Positions 20,984 to 29,158 of a stretch of 38,605 nt of DNA are shown piece by piece. The first letter of the stretch is position 1, and each line of letters begins with the position of its first letter. The stretch is from positions 1-38,605 of IMG/VR virus record IMGVR_UViG_3300047496_000097, one strand, 5' to 3'. Position numbers and translations under genes: made by a program. The notes below the pieces were generated by a model that saw only the letters and a list, made by a program, of their open reading frames with translations, was not told the origin of the DNA and searched no databases. The DNA comes from a virus.

Positions 20984-21309
20984 GACGCCGCTACGTATAC
21001 GACCCAGCCCGCAAGGAGCTGGTGGAGACGGCTGCGCGCCGTTCGCATGCGCTGCACTTCATCCAGCCCGATTTGCCGGGCTATGAATCACCGGTAACGG
21101 GAAAGTGGATCGAAGGCCGCCGGGCTCGTCGGGATGACCTTGCTCGCACCAACTCTCGTCCCTGGGAGGGCATGGAGCAGGAGCGCAAGGAGGCCGAGAA
21201 GGCCAAAGCGGCCCAGGAGCGGCAGATGGACGCCCTCGCCGAGAAGATGGCCCACAGAGCCTGGGCGGAAGCGCCGGAGCGCGTGCGCAAAGTATTTCGT
21301 AGTCGATAA
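20980..21309 (+). CDS. Small protein between portal and scaffold, 109 aa
   Basis: ATG 20980 overlaps the portal stop (ATGA). The protein begins MRRRYVYDPARKELVETAAR and contains PDLPGYESPVTGKWIEGRRA, then a long Lys/Glu helix (EQERKEAEKAKAAQERQMDA). Genes of this size between portal and scaffold occur in many podoviruses, where an RRYVYD start and a P-Y-S-TG-I-R pattern are common. The function is unknown, probably head assembly. Confidence 0.7.
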   Translation: MRRRYVYDPARKELVETAARRSHALHFIQPDLPGYESPVTGKWIEGRRARRDDLARTNSRPWEGMEQERKEAEKAKAAQERQMDALAEKMAHRAWAEAPERVRKVFRSR

Positions 21310-21321
21310 CGGGAGAACCCC

Positions 21322-22491
21322 ATGGCTTTGAGCGATAAAGACGTCGATGCGGAGATGGCGGCCAACTGGGCCAGCATCTTGGAAAAACACGCCGATCCCG
21401 AACCGGAAGCCGCGCCCGAGGCCCCAGCCGATGCCGGCGATGATGCGGGCGCCGAAGTCGAAACCATCCCGGTCTCACGCGAGCCCGATGGCAAGTTCAA
21501 AGCGAAGGACGACAAAGCTGAGAAGCCGGTCGCCGCCCCGAAAGCCAAACCGGCTACAGTGGCCAAGACGGCGGCTCCGGCTCCCGTGGACCCGGCTGCC
21601 GTTCAGTCTGAGGTGCCGACGCCGGAGCTGCCGTCACCTGCCGCCGCCGGCCGCGATGTCAACCGGCCGCCCTCGACCTGGAAGCCGGCCGCGCGGGCCG
21701 AGTTCGATAAACTGCCGCCGACGATCAAGGCCGAGATCCACCGCCGAGAAGCCGATTTCCTCAACGGTCAGGCGCAACTGCGCCCCGACGCCGAGATGGG
21801 CCAGAGGATGCGCCAGGTCATCGAACCCTACCGCATGCTCATCGAGGCCGAGGGTGGTACGCCCGACCGCGCCGTCGCTGACCTCCTTCGCACCGCGGCC
21901 ATCTTTCGCACAGGCTCCATGGATCAGAAGCGCCAGGCCGTCATCGATATCGTCAATCAGTTCGGCGTGCAGTTCCCGCAGCCGGGCGATGCGCCGCAGC
22001 AGCAGCCGGCCCAGAATCAGTTTCGTGACCCTCGCGTGGACCAATTGCTCCACCAGCAGAACCTGGAGCGGCAGCAGGCGGCCCAGCGCGAGCAAGCCAC
22101 GATGGAGTCCACCGTCAACCGGTGGATGAATGAAGTCGATGCGCAAGGCAACCCCAAGCGCGAATACTTAGGCGATGTGATCAACGAAATGTCGGCGTTG
22201 GTCCCGCAGATTCGCCAAGCCGATCCGACCTTGACCCATGCGCAGGCACTCGATGCCGCGTATGACCGCGCGATCTGGGCCCACCCCGAGATTCGCACGC
22301 TGCTCGCGCAGAAGCAGCAAGCCGAGCAAGAAGCCCAACGCCGCGCTGAAAACCAGAAGCGGGTCAGTGACGCGAGAAAAGCCGGAAGCGTGAACGTCGC
22401 CCGACGCGCCTCCACCCCATCCCCCGGCAAGCCCGGGACGATGGATCAGACGCTCAACGAGACGGCACGCGAACTCGGACTGATCACGTAA
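21322..22491 (+). CDS. Scaffolding protein, 389 aa
   Basis: RBS GGGAGAACCC precedes ATG 21322. The first 115 residues are acidic and disordered (DPEPEAAPEAPADAGDDAGA, then AAPKAKPATVAKTAAPAP). A helical core follows (FDKLPPTIKAEIHRREADFL, YRMLIEAEGGTPDRAVADLL) and then a Gln-rich coiled coil (LLHQQNLERQQAAQREQ). This composition and the position just before the major capsid gene are typical of scaffolding proteins that guide prohead assembly and leave before packaging. Confidence 0.85.
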   Translation: MALSDKDVDAEMAANWASILEKHADPEPEAAPEAPADAGDDAGAEVETIPVSREPDGKFKAKDDKAEKPVAAPKAKPATVAKTAAPAPVDPAAVQSEVPTPELPSPAAAGRDVNRPPSTWKPAARAEFDKLPPTIKAEIHRREADFLNGQAQLRPDAEMGQRMRQVIEPYRMLIEAEGGTPDRAVADLLRTAAIFRTGSMDQKRQAVIDIVNQFGVQFPQPGDAPQQQPAQNQFRDPRVDQLLHQQNLERQQAAQREQATMESTVNRWMNEVDAQGNPKREYLGDVINEMSALVPQIRQADPTLTHAQALDAAYDRAIWAHPEIRTLLAQKQQAEQEAQRRAENQKRVSDARKAGSVNVARRASTPSPGKPGTMDQTLNETARELGLIT

Positions 22492-22516
22492 CAACCCAAC
22501 TTCCCAGGAGATTCCC

Positions 22517-23515
22517 ATGCCCCAGGGCATAACCAGTATTTTCCAGGCGTGGACGGAGCTGGCCGCCACGACCTATCGCAAGCACAACCCCGAGGTCGCC
22601 GACGCGGTATCCAAGCACAACGCACTATTCCGGCGCCTGAACACGAAGGGCCGCAAGCGCACCGAGGATGGCGGCTTATCACTCGTCGAGCCGCTGGAAT
22701 ACGCCAACAATTCCACGTACCAGAGATATTCCGGCTACGACGCGCTCAACATCAACGCGGTCGACGTGTTGACGGCAGCGGAGTACCCGTGGCGCCAGGT
22801 GGCGGTCAACGTCGCGGCTTCGGGCCTCGAGCTGCGCACCAACATGGGCGAGTCGAAGATCATCAACTTCACCAAGTCGAAGATCCGAAACGCCATGAAC
22901 TCGTTCAAGAACGGCATGGCGGGCGACATCTATTCGGACGGCACCGCGGCGAACCAGATCAACGGCCTGCAGGCGCTGATTTCGGACACCGGCACCGGCA
23001 CCGTTGGGCAGATCAATTCGGCGACGTTCCCGTTCTGGCAGAACCTGGTGCAGTCGGCTGCGGCACCGCTGCAAGGCGGATCGGCGCTCACCCTCGGGCC
23101 CTCCACAATCGAGTCTTTGATGCTGACGCTGTACATCAAGCTCACTCGCGGCACCGATCAGCCCGACATGATCGTGTTCTCGGATGACCTGTTCACCTTC
23201 TTCGAGCAGTCCCAGACGTCACTGAAGCGGTATACCACCTCGGGCGATGAGGGCCCGAAGAATGCGGATGCCGGCTTCGTGACCATGAAGTACAAGAACG
23301 CCGATGTGTTCTTCGATTCGAGCGGCGGCATTCCCGCCGTCCATGGGTACTTCATCAACACGGATTACCTGGAACTCGGCGTTCACCGCGATGCCGACAT
23401 GACAATCATGGATGAGCTGAAAAGCGTCAACCAGGATGCCGTCGTGATCCCGGTGCTGTGGATGGGAAATTTGCTTTGTTCTAACAGGCTCCTCCAGGGC
23501 GTTCTGAAGTCGTAA
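22517..23515 (+). CDS. Major capsid protein, 332 aa
   Basis: ATG 22517 follows CAGGAGATTCCC. The protein has typical podovirus capsid features: LFRRLNTKGRKRTEDGGLSL near residues 38-57, YSGYDALNINAVDVLTAAEY, and a C-terminal segment KNADVFFDSSGGIPAVHGYF followed by MTIMDELKSVNQDAVVIPVL. It is an HK97-fold-like coat protein by family membership (inferred, not tested). It follows the scaffold, and the strong ribosome-binding site fits high expression. Confidence 0.88.
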   Translation: MPQGITSIFQAWTELAATTYRKHNPEVADAVSKHNALFRRLNTKGRKRTEDGGLSLVEPLEYANNSTYQRYSGYDALNINAVDVLTAAEYPWRQVAVNVAASGLELRTNMGESKIINFTKSKIRNAMNSFKNGMAGDIYSDGTAANQINGLQALISDTGTGTVGQINSATFPFWQNLVQSAAAPLQGGSALTLGPSTIESLMLTLYIKLTRGTDQPDMIVFSDDLFTFFEQSQTSLKRYTTSGDEGPKNADAGFVTMKYKNADVFFDSSGGIPAVHGYFINTDYLELGVHRDADMTIMDELKSVNQDAVVIPVLWMGNLLCSNRLLQGVLKS

Positions 23516-23532
23516 TCGTCTACCCGTGACCA

Positions 23533-23555
23533 GCCGGCGGCATCCCGTCGCCGGC
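23533..23555. promoter_or_regulatory. GC-rich hairpin after the capsid gene
   Basis: GCCGGCG (23533-23539) and CGCCGGC (23549-23555) with a 9-base loop lie between the major capsid gene and the next gene. There is no T-run, so it is more likely an mRNA-stabilising or attenuating hairpin than a full terminator. Confidence 0.5.
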
Positions 23556-23590
23556 CTCTTGGATGACCTCACTAGAAGGAAATTTTCGAT

Positions 23591-24400
23591 ATGCGTGATC
23601 AACCGTTATTTCCCTACGCGGGCGCTCGCCCGCTGCAGGAGTATTTCCAGGGCCAGAACGACACCGGCGGCGGCGTCACCGGCACCAGCAACCTCACCAA
23701 CCCGCCGACGTCGATGCCGAATGGCGCGATCATCCCCGGCTTCGACAATTACTGGGGCGGAGCGGAGTTTCAGTATTGCCTGTTCTCGACCACGGTAGCC
23801 GCCTGGGCGCTATGCTCGATCAAGCCGGCGCTCGCAAACAATCGCTTCGGCTTCGTGGCCTCCGCGGTCGCCAATACGGCGAACCAGGCGCGGCCCGTCG
23901 GCCAGGCGATTCAGCAGATGGCGGCCGGCCAGTACGGCTGGGTCGTGGTCTCGGGCCTGCGCCCGATACTCTCGACGGCCTCTGTCGCGGCCGATGCCGC
24001 GGTCGGCATCACCGGTGCCGGAACCGTGGGCGCGACCTCGGCGGGCAAGGAGATCGAGAACATGGTGAGCGTGCTGCCGGCGACGACGACCGTCGTGAAG
24101 GCGAACGCCTTCGTGCAGACCGGCTCGAACATCATCCAGTTCACCGGTAACAACACGATCGACGGGGTATTCGTCGGCTGCGCCCTCTCGGGCACCGGCA
24201 TCCCGGCGAACGCGGTGGTGCAGAACATCGATCCGGATGGCCGGCGCGTGTACATGTCGACCGGCCCCGGTGTTGCGGGCGCAGCGCTCAATGCGACGGC
24301 GACGGGCGGCGTGTCGGTGACGGCGACGTACAACGATGGCACGAATTATTACAACGTCGTGCAGTCGTCCCGGCCGTTCGCGCAAGGCCGCATCACTTAA
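23591..24400 (+). CDS. Minor virion protein candidate, 269 aa
   Basis: The RBS AGAAGGAAATTTTCGAT precedes ATG 23591. The sequence starts MRDQPLFPYAGARPLQEYFQ and has a low-complexity Thr/Gly/Ala/Val-rich beta character (GCALSGTGIPANAVVQNIDP near residues 197-216). It follows the coat gene, where decoration or stabilising proteins are typical. No family assignment can be made from sequence. Probably a capsid-associated protein. Confidence 0.65.
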   Translation: MRDQPLFPYAGARPLQEYFQGQNDTGGGVTGTSNLTNPPTSMPNGAIIPGFDNYWGGAEFQYCLFSTTVAAWALCSIKPALANNRFGFVASAVANTANQARPVGQAIQQMAAGQYGWVVVSGLRPILSTASVAADAAVGITGAGTVGATSAGKEIENMVSVLPATTTVVKANAFVQTGSNIIQFTGNNTIDGVFVGCALSGTGIPANAVVQNIDPDGRRVYMSTGPGVAGAALNATATGGVSVTATYNDGTNYYNVVQSSRPFAQGRIT

Positions 24401-24412
24401 AGGAGATTCACC

Positions 24413-24781
24413 ATGCCTCTTCAACAACGAATGGTGGTGACCGGGATCTCTGCGGTGCAATCGCAGGCGGTGCAGGGCTCGGTTGCGAATGGGTTGACGG
24501 CGACCGGAAGCACGCAGGGCGCCGCGTTGCCGTTGCCGGCCGACATCAACTACGTGACCACAGTGGCGGCCTCGACGGGAGTCATCCTCCCGCCGATGAA
24601 CCCCGGCGACTCGCTGAACGTCTACAACAAGGGCGCGAATGCGCTCCTGGTGTATCCGCCGACGGGCGCCATCATCAACAGCCTGGCCACCAACGCCGGG
24701 TACAGCGTCGCAACCGCGACCCCGTACGTCGAGGTGTATTGCATCACGCCGCTGATTTACATCGCTTCGCAGTCCGCTTGA
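24413..24781 (+). CDS. Minor virion protein candidate, 122 aa
   Basis: ATG 24413 follows AAAGGAGATTCACC. The sequence is Ala/Thr/Val-rich with a beta-sandwich look (AASTGVILPPMNPGDSLNVY, then NKGANALLVYPPTGAIINSL) and ends IYIASQSA. Segments like LPPMNPGDSLNVYNKG recur in phage decoration and fibre-head proteins. It ends the capsid sub-operon just before a terminator hairpin. Confidence 0.65.
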   Translation: MPLQQRMVVTGISAVQSQAVQGSVANGLTATGSTQGAALPLPADINYVTTVAASTGVILPPMNPGDSLNVYNKGANALLVYPPTGAIINSLATNAGYSVATATPYVEVYCITPLIYIASQSA

Positions 24782-24814
24782 TCCCTAGCCGCTGCCTCCC
24801 CGCGGCTCCCACTC

Positions 24815-24841
24815 GGGGGCGCCTATGGCCCCCACTTTTTT
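24815..24841 (+). terminator. Rho-independent terminator
   Basis: A GGGGGC/GCCCCC stem (24815-24820 and 24828-24833) with a 7-base loop is followed, after AC, by TTTTTT (24836-24841). It lies after the capsid block and before the connector genes, so it may partly reduce expression of downstream genes relative to the capsid. Confidence 0.75.
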
Positions 24842-24860
24842 CCACTTAGGAGAACCCTAA

Positions 24861-25493
24861 ATGATTTCGATATACGACAAGCGACCGCCGTTCGTGCGGT
24901 TCGAGGAACGCGAGATGGGCATCGATCCTGCCGCCACCGAAGCCGCAGGCCGCCCGGTGCCGAAGATGGTGATCATGGCGTGCATCACCTCCGCGGGCTC
25001 GAAGGATGAGCACGAGAAGCCGGTGGAGGAGTGGCTCAAGCAGATCAAGGAAAAGGCGCTGCGCGGCGAATACCCGATCGAGTGGAAGAACCACTTCGAG
25101 CTGCAATACTCCGAATGGCTCAAGGGTCACGAGCTGCCGCGCGAGGGCACTCCGATCAAGACCTGGGCCATGGCGACCCGCCAGCAATCGACGCGCCTCA
25201 TTGCCGCCGGCATCACCACGGTCGAGGATCTCGCCGCATTCCCCGATACGACCCTATCGATGATTGGCCTGGATGGCCGGTACCTGCGCGACATGGCGCG
25301 CGGCTGGATCAACGAGGCGAAGGACAAGGGCACGAACGCGAAAGCGCTCGCGGACGCCAACATCAAGATTTCGACGCAGCAGGAGACCATCGACCGGCTG
25401 ACGGAGCGCCTGCAGCGCGTCGAGGCGCGGCTGATCGAGGGCGATCCCGAGCCCGCGCGCCGCGGCCGGCCGCGCAAGGATGAGGCCGCTTAA
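24861..25493 (+). CDS. Hypothetical virion-block protein, 210 aa
   Basis: ATG 24861 follows TTAGGAGAACCCTAA. It begins MISIYDKRPPFVRFEEREMG. A helical central part (EWLKQIKEKALRGEYPIEWK) and GHELPREGTPIKTWAMATRQ are followed by a helix-hairpin-helix-like element (LIAAGITTVEDLAAFPDTTL near residues 113-132), and a coiled coil and basic tail end the protein (RRGRPRKDEAA). Podoviruses carry such proteins next to capsid genes; the function is not established. Confidence 0.65.
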   Translation: MISIYDKRPPFVRFEEREMGIDPAATEAAGRPVPKMVIMACITSAGSKDEHEKPVEEWLKQIKEKALRGEYPIEWKNHFELQYSEWLKGHELPREGTPIKTWAMATRQQSTRLIAAGITTVEDLAAFPDTTLSMIGLDGRYLRDMARGWINEAKDKGTNAKALADANIKISTQQETIDRLTERLQRVEARLIEGDPEPARRGRPRKDEAA

Positions 25494-26210
25494 ATGGCGC
25501 TGCTGGATCTGGTTCAGTCTGTCGCGATCAAGGTGGGCCTGACCGCGCCCGCGGCTGCCATCACATCGCCTGACCAGAATATCCAGCAGATCGTCTACTT
25601 TGCGAATGAGTCCGGCCAGGAGCTCGCGCACCGCTTCCCCTGGCAGGCGCTCACCAAGGAGGCGACCTTCGTCACAGTGGCGACCGAATCGCAGGGCGCC
25701 CTCGCGACGCTGACAGGTCCCGATTTCGTGAGCATCGTGAACGAAACGATGTGGGACCGCTCGACGAAGCGCCCGGTATTCGGCCCCAAGGTGCCGGCCG
25801 AGTGGCAGCAGTTGAAGGCCCAGTTCGTCAACGGCCCCTGGTCGCAGTACCGCATCCGCGGCAACCAGGTGCTGTTCATCCCGGTGCCCGCGGCCGGCGA
25901 TAACATCTACTTCGAGTGGACGAGTAACTATTGGGCCTCGACCGCCGCAGCCCCGACCGTTGGCGCGCAGAAGGCCTTCGCGACCGACACCGATATGTCG
26001 CTGCTCTCGGAGCGGGTGATCCTGCTCGACACCGTCTGGCGGTACAAGCAGACGAAGGGCCTCGATTACAGCGAGGACTACGATAAAGCCGAGGGGGCGA
26101 TCGCGGACCTGATGAGCCGCGATGCCAGCAAGCCCACGCTGAACCTCTCGGGGCCGCAAGGGAACATTCAACCTGGGGTTTGGGTTCCGAGCGGGAACTG
26201 GGGCCACTGA
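25494..26210 (+). CDS. Head-tail connector (adaptor) candidate, 238 aa
   Basis: It directly follows the upstream stop. Features include LDLVQSVAIKVGL at the start, YFANESGQELAHRFPWQALT, and a beta-rich core (YRIRGNQVLFIPVPAAGDNI) with YKQTKGLDYSEDYDKAEGAI near the C-terminus. The layout fits gp4/gp11-type adaptor proteins below the portal in podoviruses, including FANE and PWQAL-type motifs near the N-terminus. The call is by resemblance and position. Confidence 0.7.
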   Translation: MALLDLVQSVAIKVGLTAPAAAITSPDQNIQQIVYFANESGQELAHRFPWQALTKEATFVTVATESQGALATLTGPDFVSIVNETMWDRSTKRPVFGPKVPAEWQQLKAQFVNGPWSQYRIRGNQVLFIPVPAAGDNIYFEWTSNYWASTAAAPTVGAQKAFATDTDMSLLSERVILLDTVWRYKQTKGLDYSEDYDKAEGAIADLMSRDASKPTLNLSGPQGNIQPGVWVPSGNWGH

Positions 26211-27769
26211 TGGCGATCGGCCTCGCACGCCGCGCCTCGCCGCAGACGCGGCGGCAGTCGGCCGTCATCAAGTCGGTCATGGCGCCCACCGGCGGCGTGA
26301 ATGCGCGCGATGCGCTCGCGCATATGCCAGAAACCGATGCGATCGTGCTCGACAATTGGTTCCCCACTCCGTCCTGCGTCGCGGTTAGGAATGGCTCCCA
26401 GGCCTGGGCCACCGGCATGACGAACCCGGTCGAGACGGTGGCGGCGTACAACGGCTTTACGACCCGCAAGCTGTTCTCCTGGGCCGGCGGTAAAATCTAC
26501 GACACCACGGCCGCGGGCGCGGTCGGCGCGGCACTGATTACGGGCCTCACGAATTCGCGCTGGCAGACGGCCATGTTCAACGCCGGCGGCGGCAACGTGC
26601 TGGTGGCCGTCAACGGCGCCGATGCGCCGCTCTGGTACAACGGCACGACCTGGGCGACGACGACGATCTCGGGCACCAGCCTCACGGCCTCGAATCTGAT
26701 CACCGTGACGGTATTTAAACAGCGTTGCTGGTACATCGAAAACAACACGATGAACGTCTGGTACTCGGCCGTGACCGCGTTCCAGGGCGCGCTTACCGTG
26801 CTGCCCTTGGGCGCCATCTTCAAGATGGGCGGGTATCTCATGCAGATGGCGACGTGGACGATCGACAACGTCTCAGGCATCAACGACTACGCGGCCTTCA
26901 TCACCTCCGAAGGTGAGGTCGCGGTCTATCAGGGCTACGACCCCAGTTCGATCAGCACCTGGTCCTTGGTCGGGGTGTTCCGGGTCGGGCGCCCAATTGG
27001 CCGGCGCTGCATCACCAAGTTCGGCTCTGATGTGCTGGTGATCTGCACGGACGGTCTCGCGCCGCTGTCGAAGGAGCTCCTGACCGATCGCACGCAGCCC
27101 GACGCACTCCTCACCAACAAGATCATCAACGCGATCAACAATGACGCGGCAAGCTACGGCAGCAATTTCGGCTGGCAGTGCATCGAGCATCCGCTCGGCA
27201 ATAAGCTGATCCTGAATGTGCCGGAAGTGACGAACACGACGTCGCACCAGTGGGTGATGAACACCGTCAGCACCTCGAATGCGTGGTGCCGCTTTCGCAA
27301 CTGGAACGCGAATTGCTGGGAGGTACAGCAGGACAGCCTGTACTACGGCGGCAATGGAGGGACCCTCTATCTCGCGGACGTCGGCACGACCGATGCCGGC
27401 GGGGCTGCAATTCTCGTCGACGCCAAGCCCGCGTTCTCCTATTTCGACTCAATGACGCAAAAGCGCTTCTTGATGGCGCGGCCGAATTTCGTATCGAGCG
27501 CGGTCATTGGGGTGCTCCCGATCACGCTGAATGTGGATTTTAACGACGTCAGCAACGTGACGCCATTTTTCAACACCGGCACGACGGCGCAGTGGAACGT
27601 CTCGAATTGGGACACCGGCCCCTGGACGAGCGTGCTGTCGCAGAACAATTGGCTCGGAGTCTCGGGGATCGGATATGCGGCCTGCGGGCGACTCACCTTC
27701 CAGATCTACGGCGTCTCGGTCCAATGGCAGAGCATCGACTACATGTTCGAGCCCGGCGGCCCGCTCTAG
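26210..27769 (+). CDS. Tail hub/DNA-stabilisation protein candidate, 519 aa
   Basis: ATG 26210 overlaps the preceding stop (TGATG). The N-terminal segment APTGGVNARDALAHMPETDA, then IVLDNWFPTPSCVAVRNGSQ, is characteristic of a podovirus tail protein found next to the adaptor. The following beta-rich region (MLVAVNGADAPLWYNGTTW in context) and WNVSNWDTGPWTSVLSQNNW suggest a beta-propeller-like ring. It is likely a tail-tube component closing the head. Confidence 0.7.
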   Translation: MAIGLARRASPQTRRQSAVIKSVMAPTGGVNARDALAHMPETDAIVLDNWFPTPSCVAVRNGSQAWATGMTNPVETVAAYNGFTTRKLFSWAGGKIYDTTAAGAVGAALITGLTNSRWQTAMFNAGGGNVLVAVNGADAPLWYNGTTWATTTISGTSLTASNLITVTVFKQRCWYIENNTMNVWYSAVTAFQGALTVLPLGAIFKMGGYLMQMATWTIDNVSGINDYAAFITSEGEVAVYQGYDPSSISTWSLVGVFRVGRPIGRRCITKFGSDVLVICTDGLAPLSKELLTDRTQPDALLTNKIINAINNDAASYGSNFGWQCIEHPLGNKLILNVPEVTNTTSHQWVMNTVSTSNAWCRFRNWNANCWEVQQDSLYYGGNGGTLYLADVGTTDAGGAAILVDAKPAFSYFDSMTQKRFLMARPNFVSSAVIGVLPITLNVDFNDVSNVTPFFNTGTTAQWNVSNWDTGPWTSVLSQNNWLGVSGIGYAACGRLTFQIYGVSVQWQSIDYMFEPGGPL

Positions 27770-27770
27770 G

Positions 27771-28172
27771 CTGATCGTCGACGATCACGAGAGGGTCGCC
27801 GATTGGTGCGAGGCGCGCATCGAGCACTTCGCCGGCTGGGGCTCGGACCCTAAGGCGATCGGCCTCGAGGTGGGCGGGATGCTCCGGGCAGCGGTGGTCT
27901 ATACGAACTACAGCCCGGGCAACGTGTTTGCCACGATCGCGGTCGAGGGGCGCATGAATCGCCGGTTTTTGTACGCGATTTTCTACAACCCTTTCATCGC
28001 CTGGGGCGTGCGCCACATTACGTGTGCGATCGAGGAAAGCAATGTCAGGTCGCTTAGGCTCTGCACGAAGATGGGCTTTCAGCAGGAAGGGCGGCTGCGC
28101 GAGTCGGCAGTCAACGGCGAGGATGTGATCGTCATGGGTATGCTTAAACGGGAATGCAGGTTCATCCAATGA
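27771..28172 (+). CDS. GNAT acetyltransferase-like protein, 133 aa (unusual start)
   Basis: The protein matches GNAT-fold acetyltransferases: MLRAAVVYTNYSPGNVFATI, then FNPFIAWGVRHITC-like core and EESNVRSLRLCTKMGFQQEG, the acetyl-CoA region, ending MGMLKRECRF. No ATG, GTG or TTG lies where the family normally begins; CTG 27771, two bases after the upstream TAG, would give L-I-V-D-D-H-E at the start. Upstream in-frame codons belong to the other gene. Similar GNAT genes occur in the tail block of several podoviruses. The target is unknown; it could modify a virion or host protein. Confidence 0.7.
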   Translation: MIVDDHERVADWCEARIEHFAGWGSDPKAIGLEVGGMLRAAVVYTNYSPGNVFATIAVEGRMNRRFLYAIFYNPFIAWGVRHITCAIEESNVRSLRLCTKMGFQQEGRLRESAVNGEDVIVMGMLKRECRFIQ

Positions 28173-29158
28173 AAATCATCACGCGCGCGGTGCTCGATTG
28201 GGATGGGAACATCCTCGAGGAGGACTCGTACGAGTACCGCGGACCCGTCGCCGCGTGCAAGGATTCGGGATCTTCGCCTCAACCCGTCGATCCCTACACC
28301 CAGGCCGCAGCGCAGTATGGCCTCGACACCGGCAGCGCCAATTACAACGCCGCGCTTAATCGCACGAACTCATCGAACCCGTTGGGGTCGAATACGTGGA
28401 GCGTGACGGGTTACGACGGCAGTGGCGCCGGGGGCATCCCTGGGACGAACAGCGGCACCGTGACGCCGCGCACCGGATACCTCGGCGGCGGCGGCGGCGG
28501 CGGTTTCGGCTTGGGCGGCGGGGCGCCCGCGACGAGCACCGGCACGATGGGACTCGGCGGCGGGACGGGCGCGCCCAAGTACACGCAGACGACCTCGCTC
28601 ACCCCTTGGGCAAATCAGATGCTGTCGAGCCCGATCAATACGTCGGGGATCGCCGGGATGCCCGGCGGTCCGTCGACCACGGCCGACCTCAACACGACGC
28701 GAAACGCGCTCTACAACGAGCAGGAAGCGTATATCCAGCCGCAGCAGGCCCAGGCGCATGAACAGTTGCTCTCGCAGCTCGCCAATGAAGGGGCGACGCC
28801 GGGCTCCCAGGCGTGGCAGACGGCGCTCGACCAAGAGAACCGGCAGAATACGTTCACCAACAATCAGACCATCAACTCGGCGATTACCGGCGGCGGCGCG
28901 GAGCAGTCGCGGCTGTTTGGGCTGGGATCTCAGAGCCTGCAGGATCAGCTGTCGACCCGCAGCGCGCCGATCTCCGAGTATGAGGCGCTGCAGGGCAATC
29001 CGTCCGCGCAGGTCAATGCGGCGACGCCGGATATCTCGGGCGCGTTCGGCCAGCAGTACCAGGGCCAGCTCGCCGGCTACAACGCGAACGTGGCGACCAA
29101 TAACGCGAACACCGGTACCGTCGGCTCCCTCGCGCTCGCGGCGGCGATATATTTCTGA
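28169..29158 (+). CDS. Virion/tail assembly protein, Gly/Gln-rich, 329 aa
   Basis: ATG 28169 overlaps the GNAT stop. The N-terminus (MKIITRAVLDWDGNILEEDS) is followed by a Gly-rich linker (GGGGGGGFGLGGG near residues 110-122) and a helical, Gln/Asn-rich part (EAYIQPQQAQAHEQLLSQLA, then NEGATPGSQAWQTALDQENR). The C-terminus ends in LALAAAIYF. This composition and position are usual for internal virion or tail proteins of podoviruses. Specific function not known. Confidence 0.7.
   Translation: MKIITRAVLDWDGNILEEDSYEYRGPVAACKDSGSSPQPVDPYTQAAAQYGLDTGSANYNAALNRTNSSNPLGSNTWSVTGYDGSGAGGIPGTNSGTVTPRTGYLGGGGGGGFGLGGGAPATSTGTMGLGGGTGAPKYTQTTSLTPWANQMLSSPINTSGIAGMPGGPSTTADLNTTRNALYNEQEAYIQPQQAQAHEQLLSQLANEGATPGSQAWQTALDQENRQNTFTNNQTINSAITGGGAEQSRLFGLGSQSLQDQLSTRSAPISEYEALQGNPSAQVNAATPDISGAFGQQYQGQLAGYNANVATNNANTGTVGSLALAAAIYF

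Noticed and set aside
22017-22569. Minus-strand frames antisense to the scaffold gene
   Set aside because: GC-rich shadows; no coupling or ribosome-binding sites.
23533-23555. Intrinsic terminator after the major capsid gene
   Set aside because: The stem is strong but no T-run follows, so I list it only as a hairpin.
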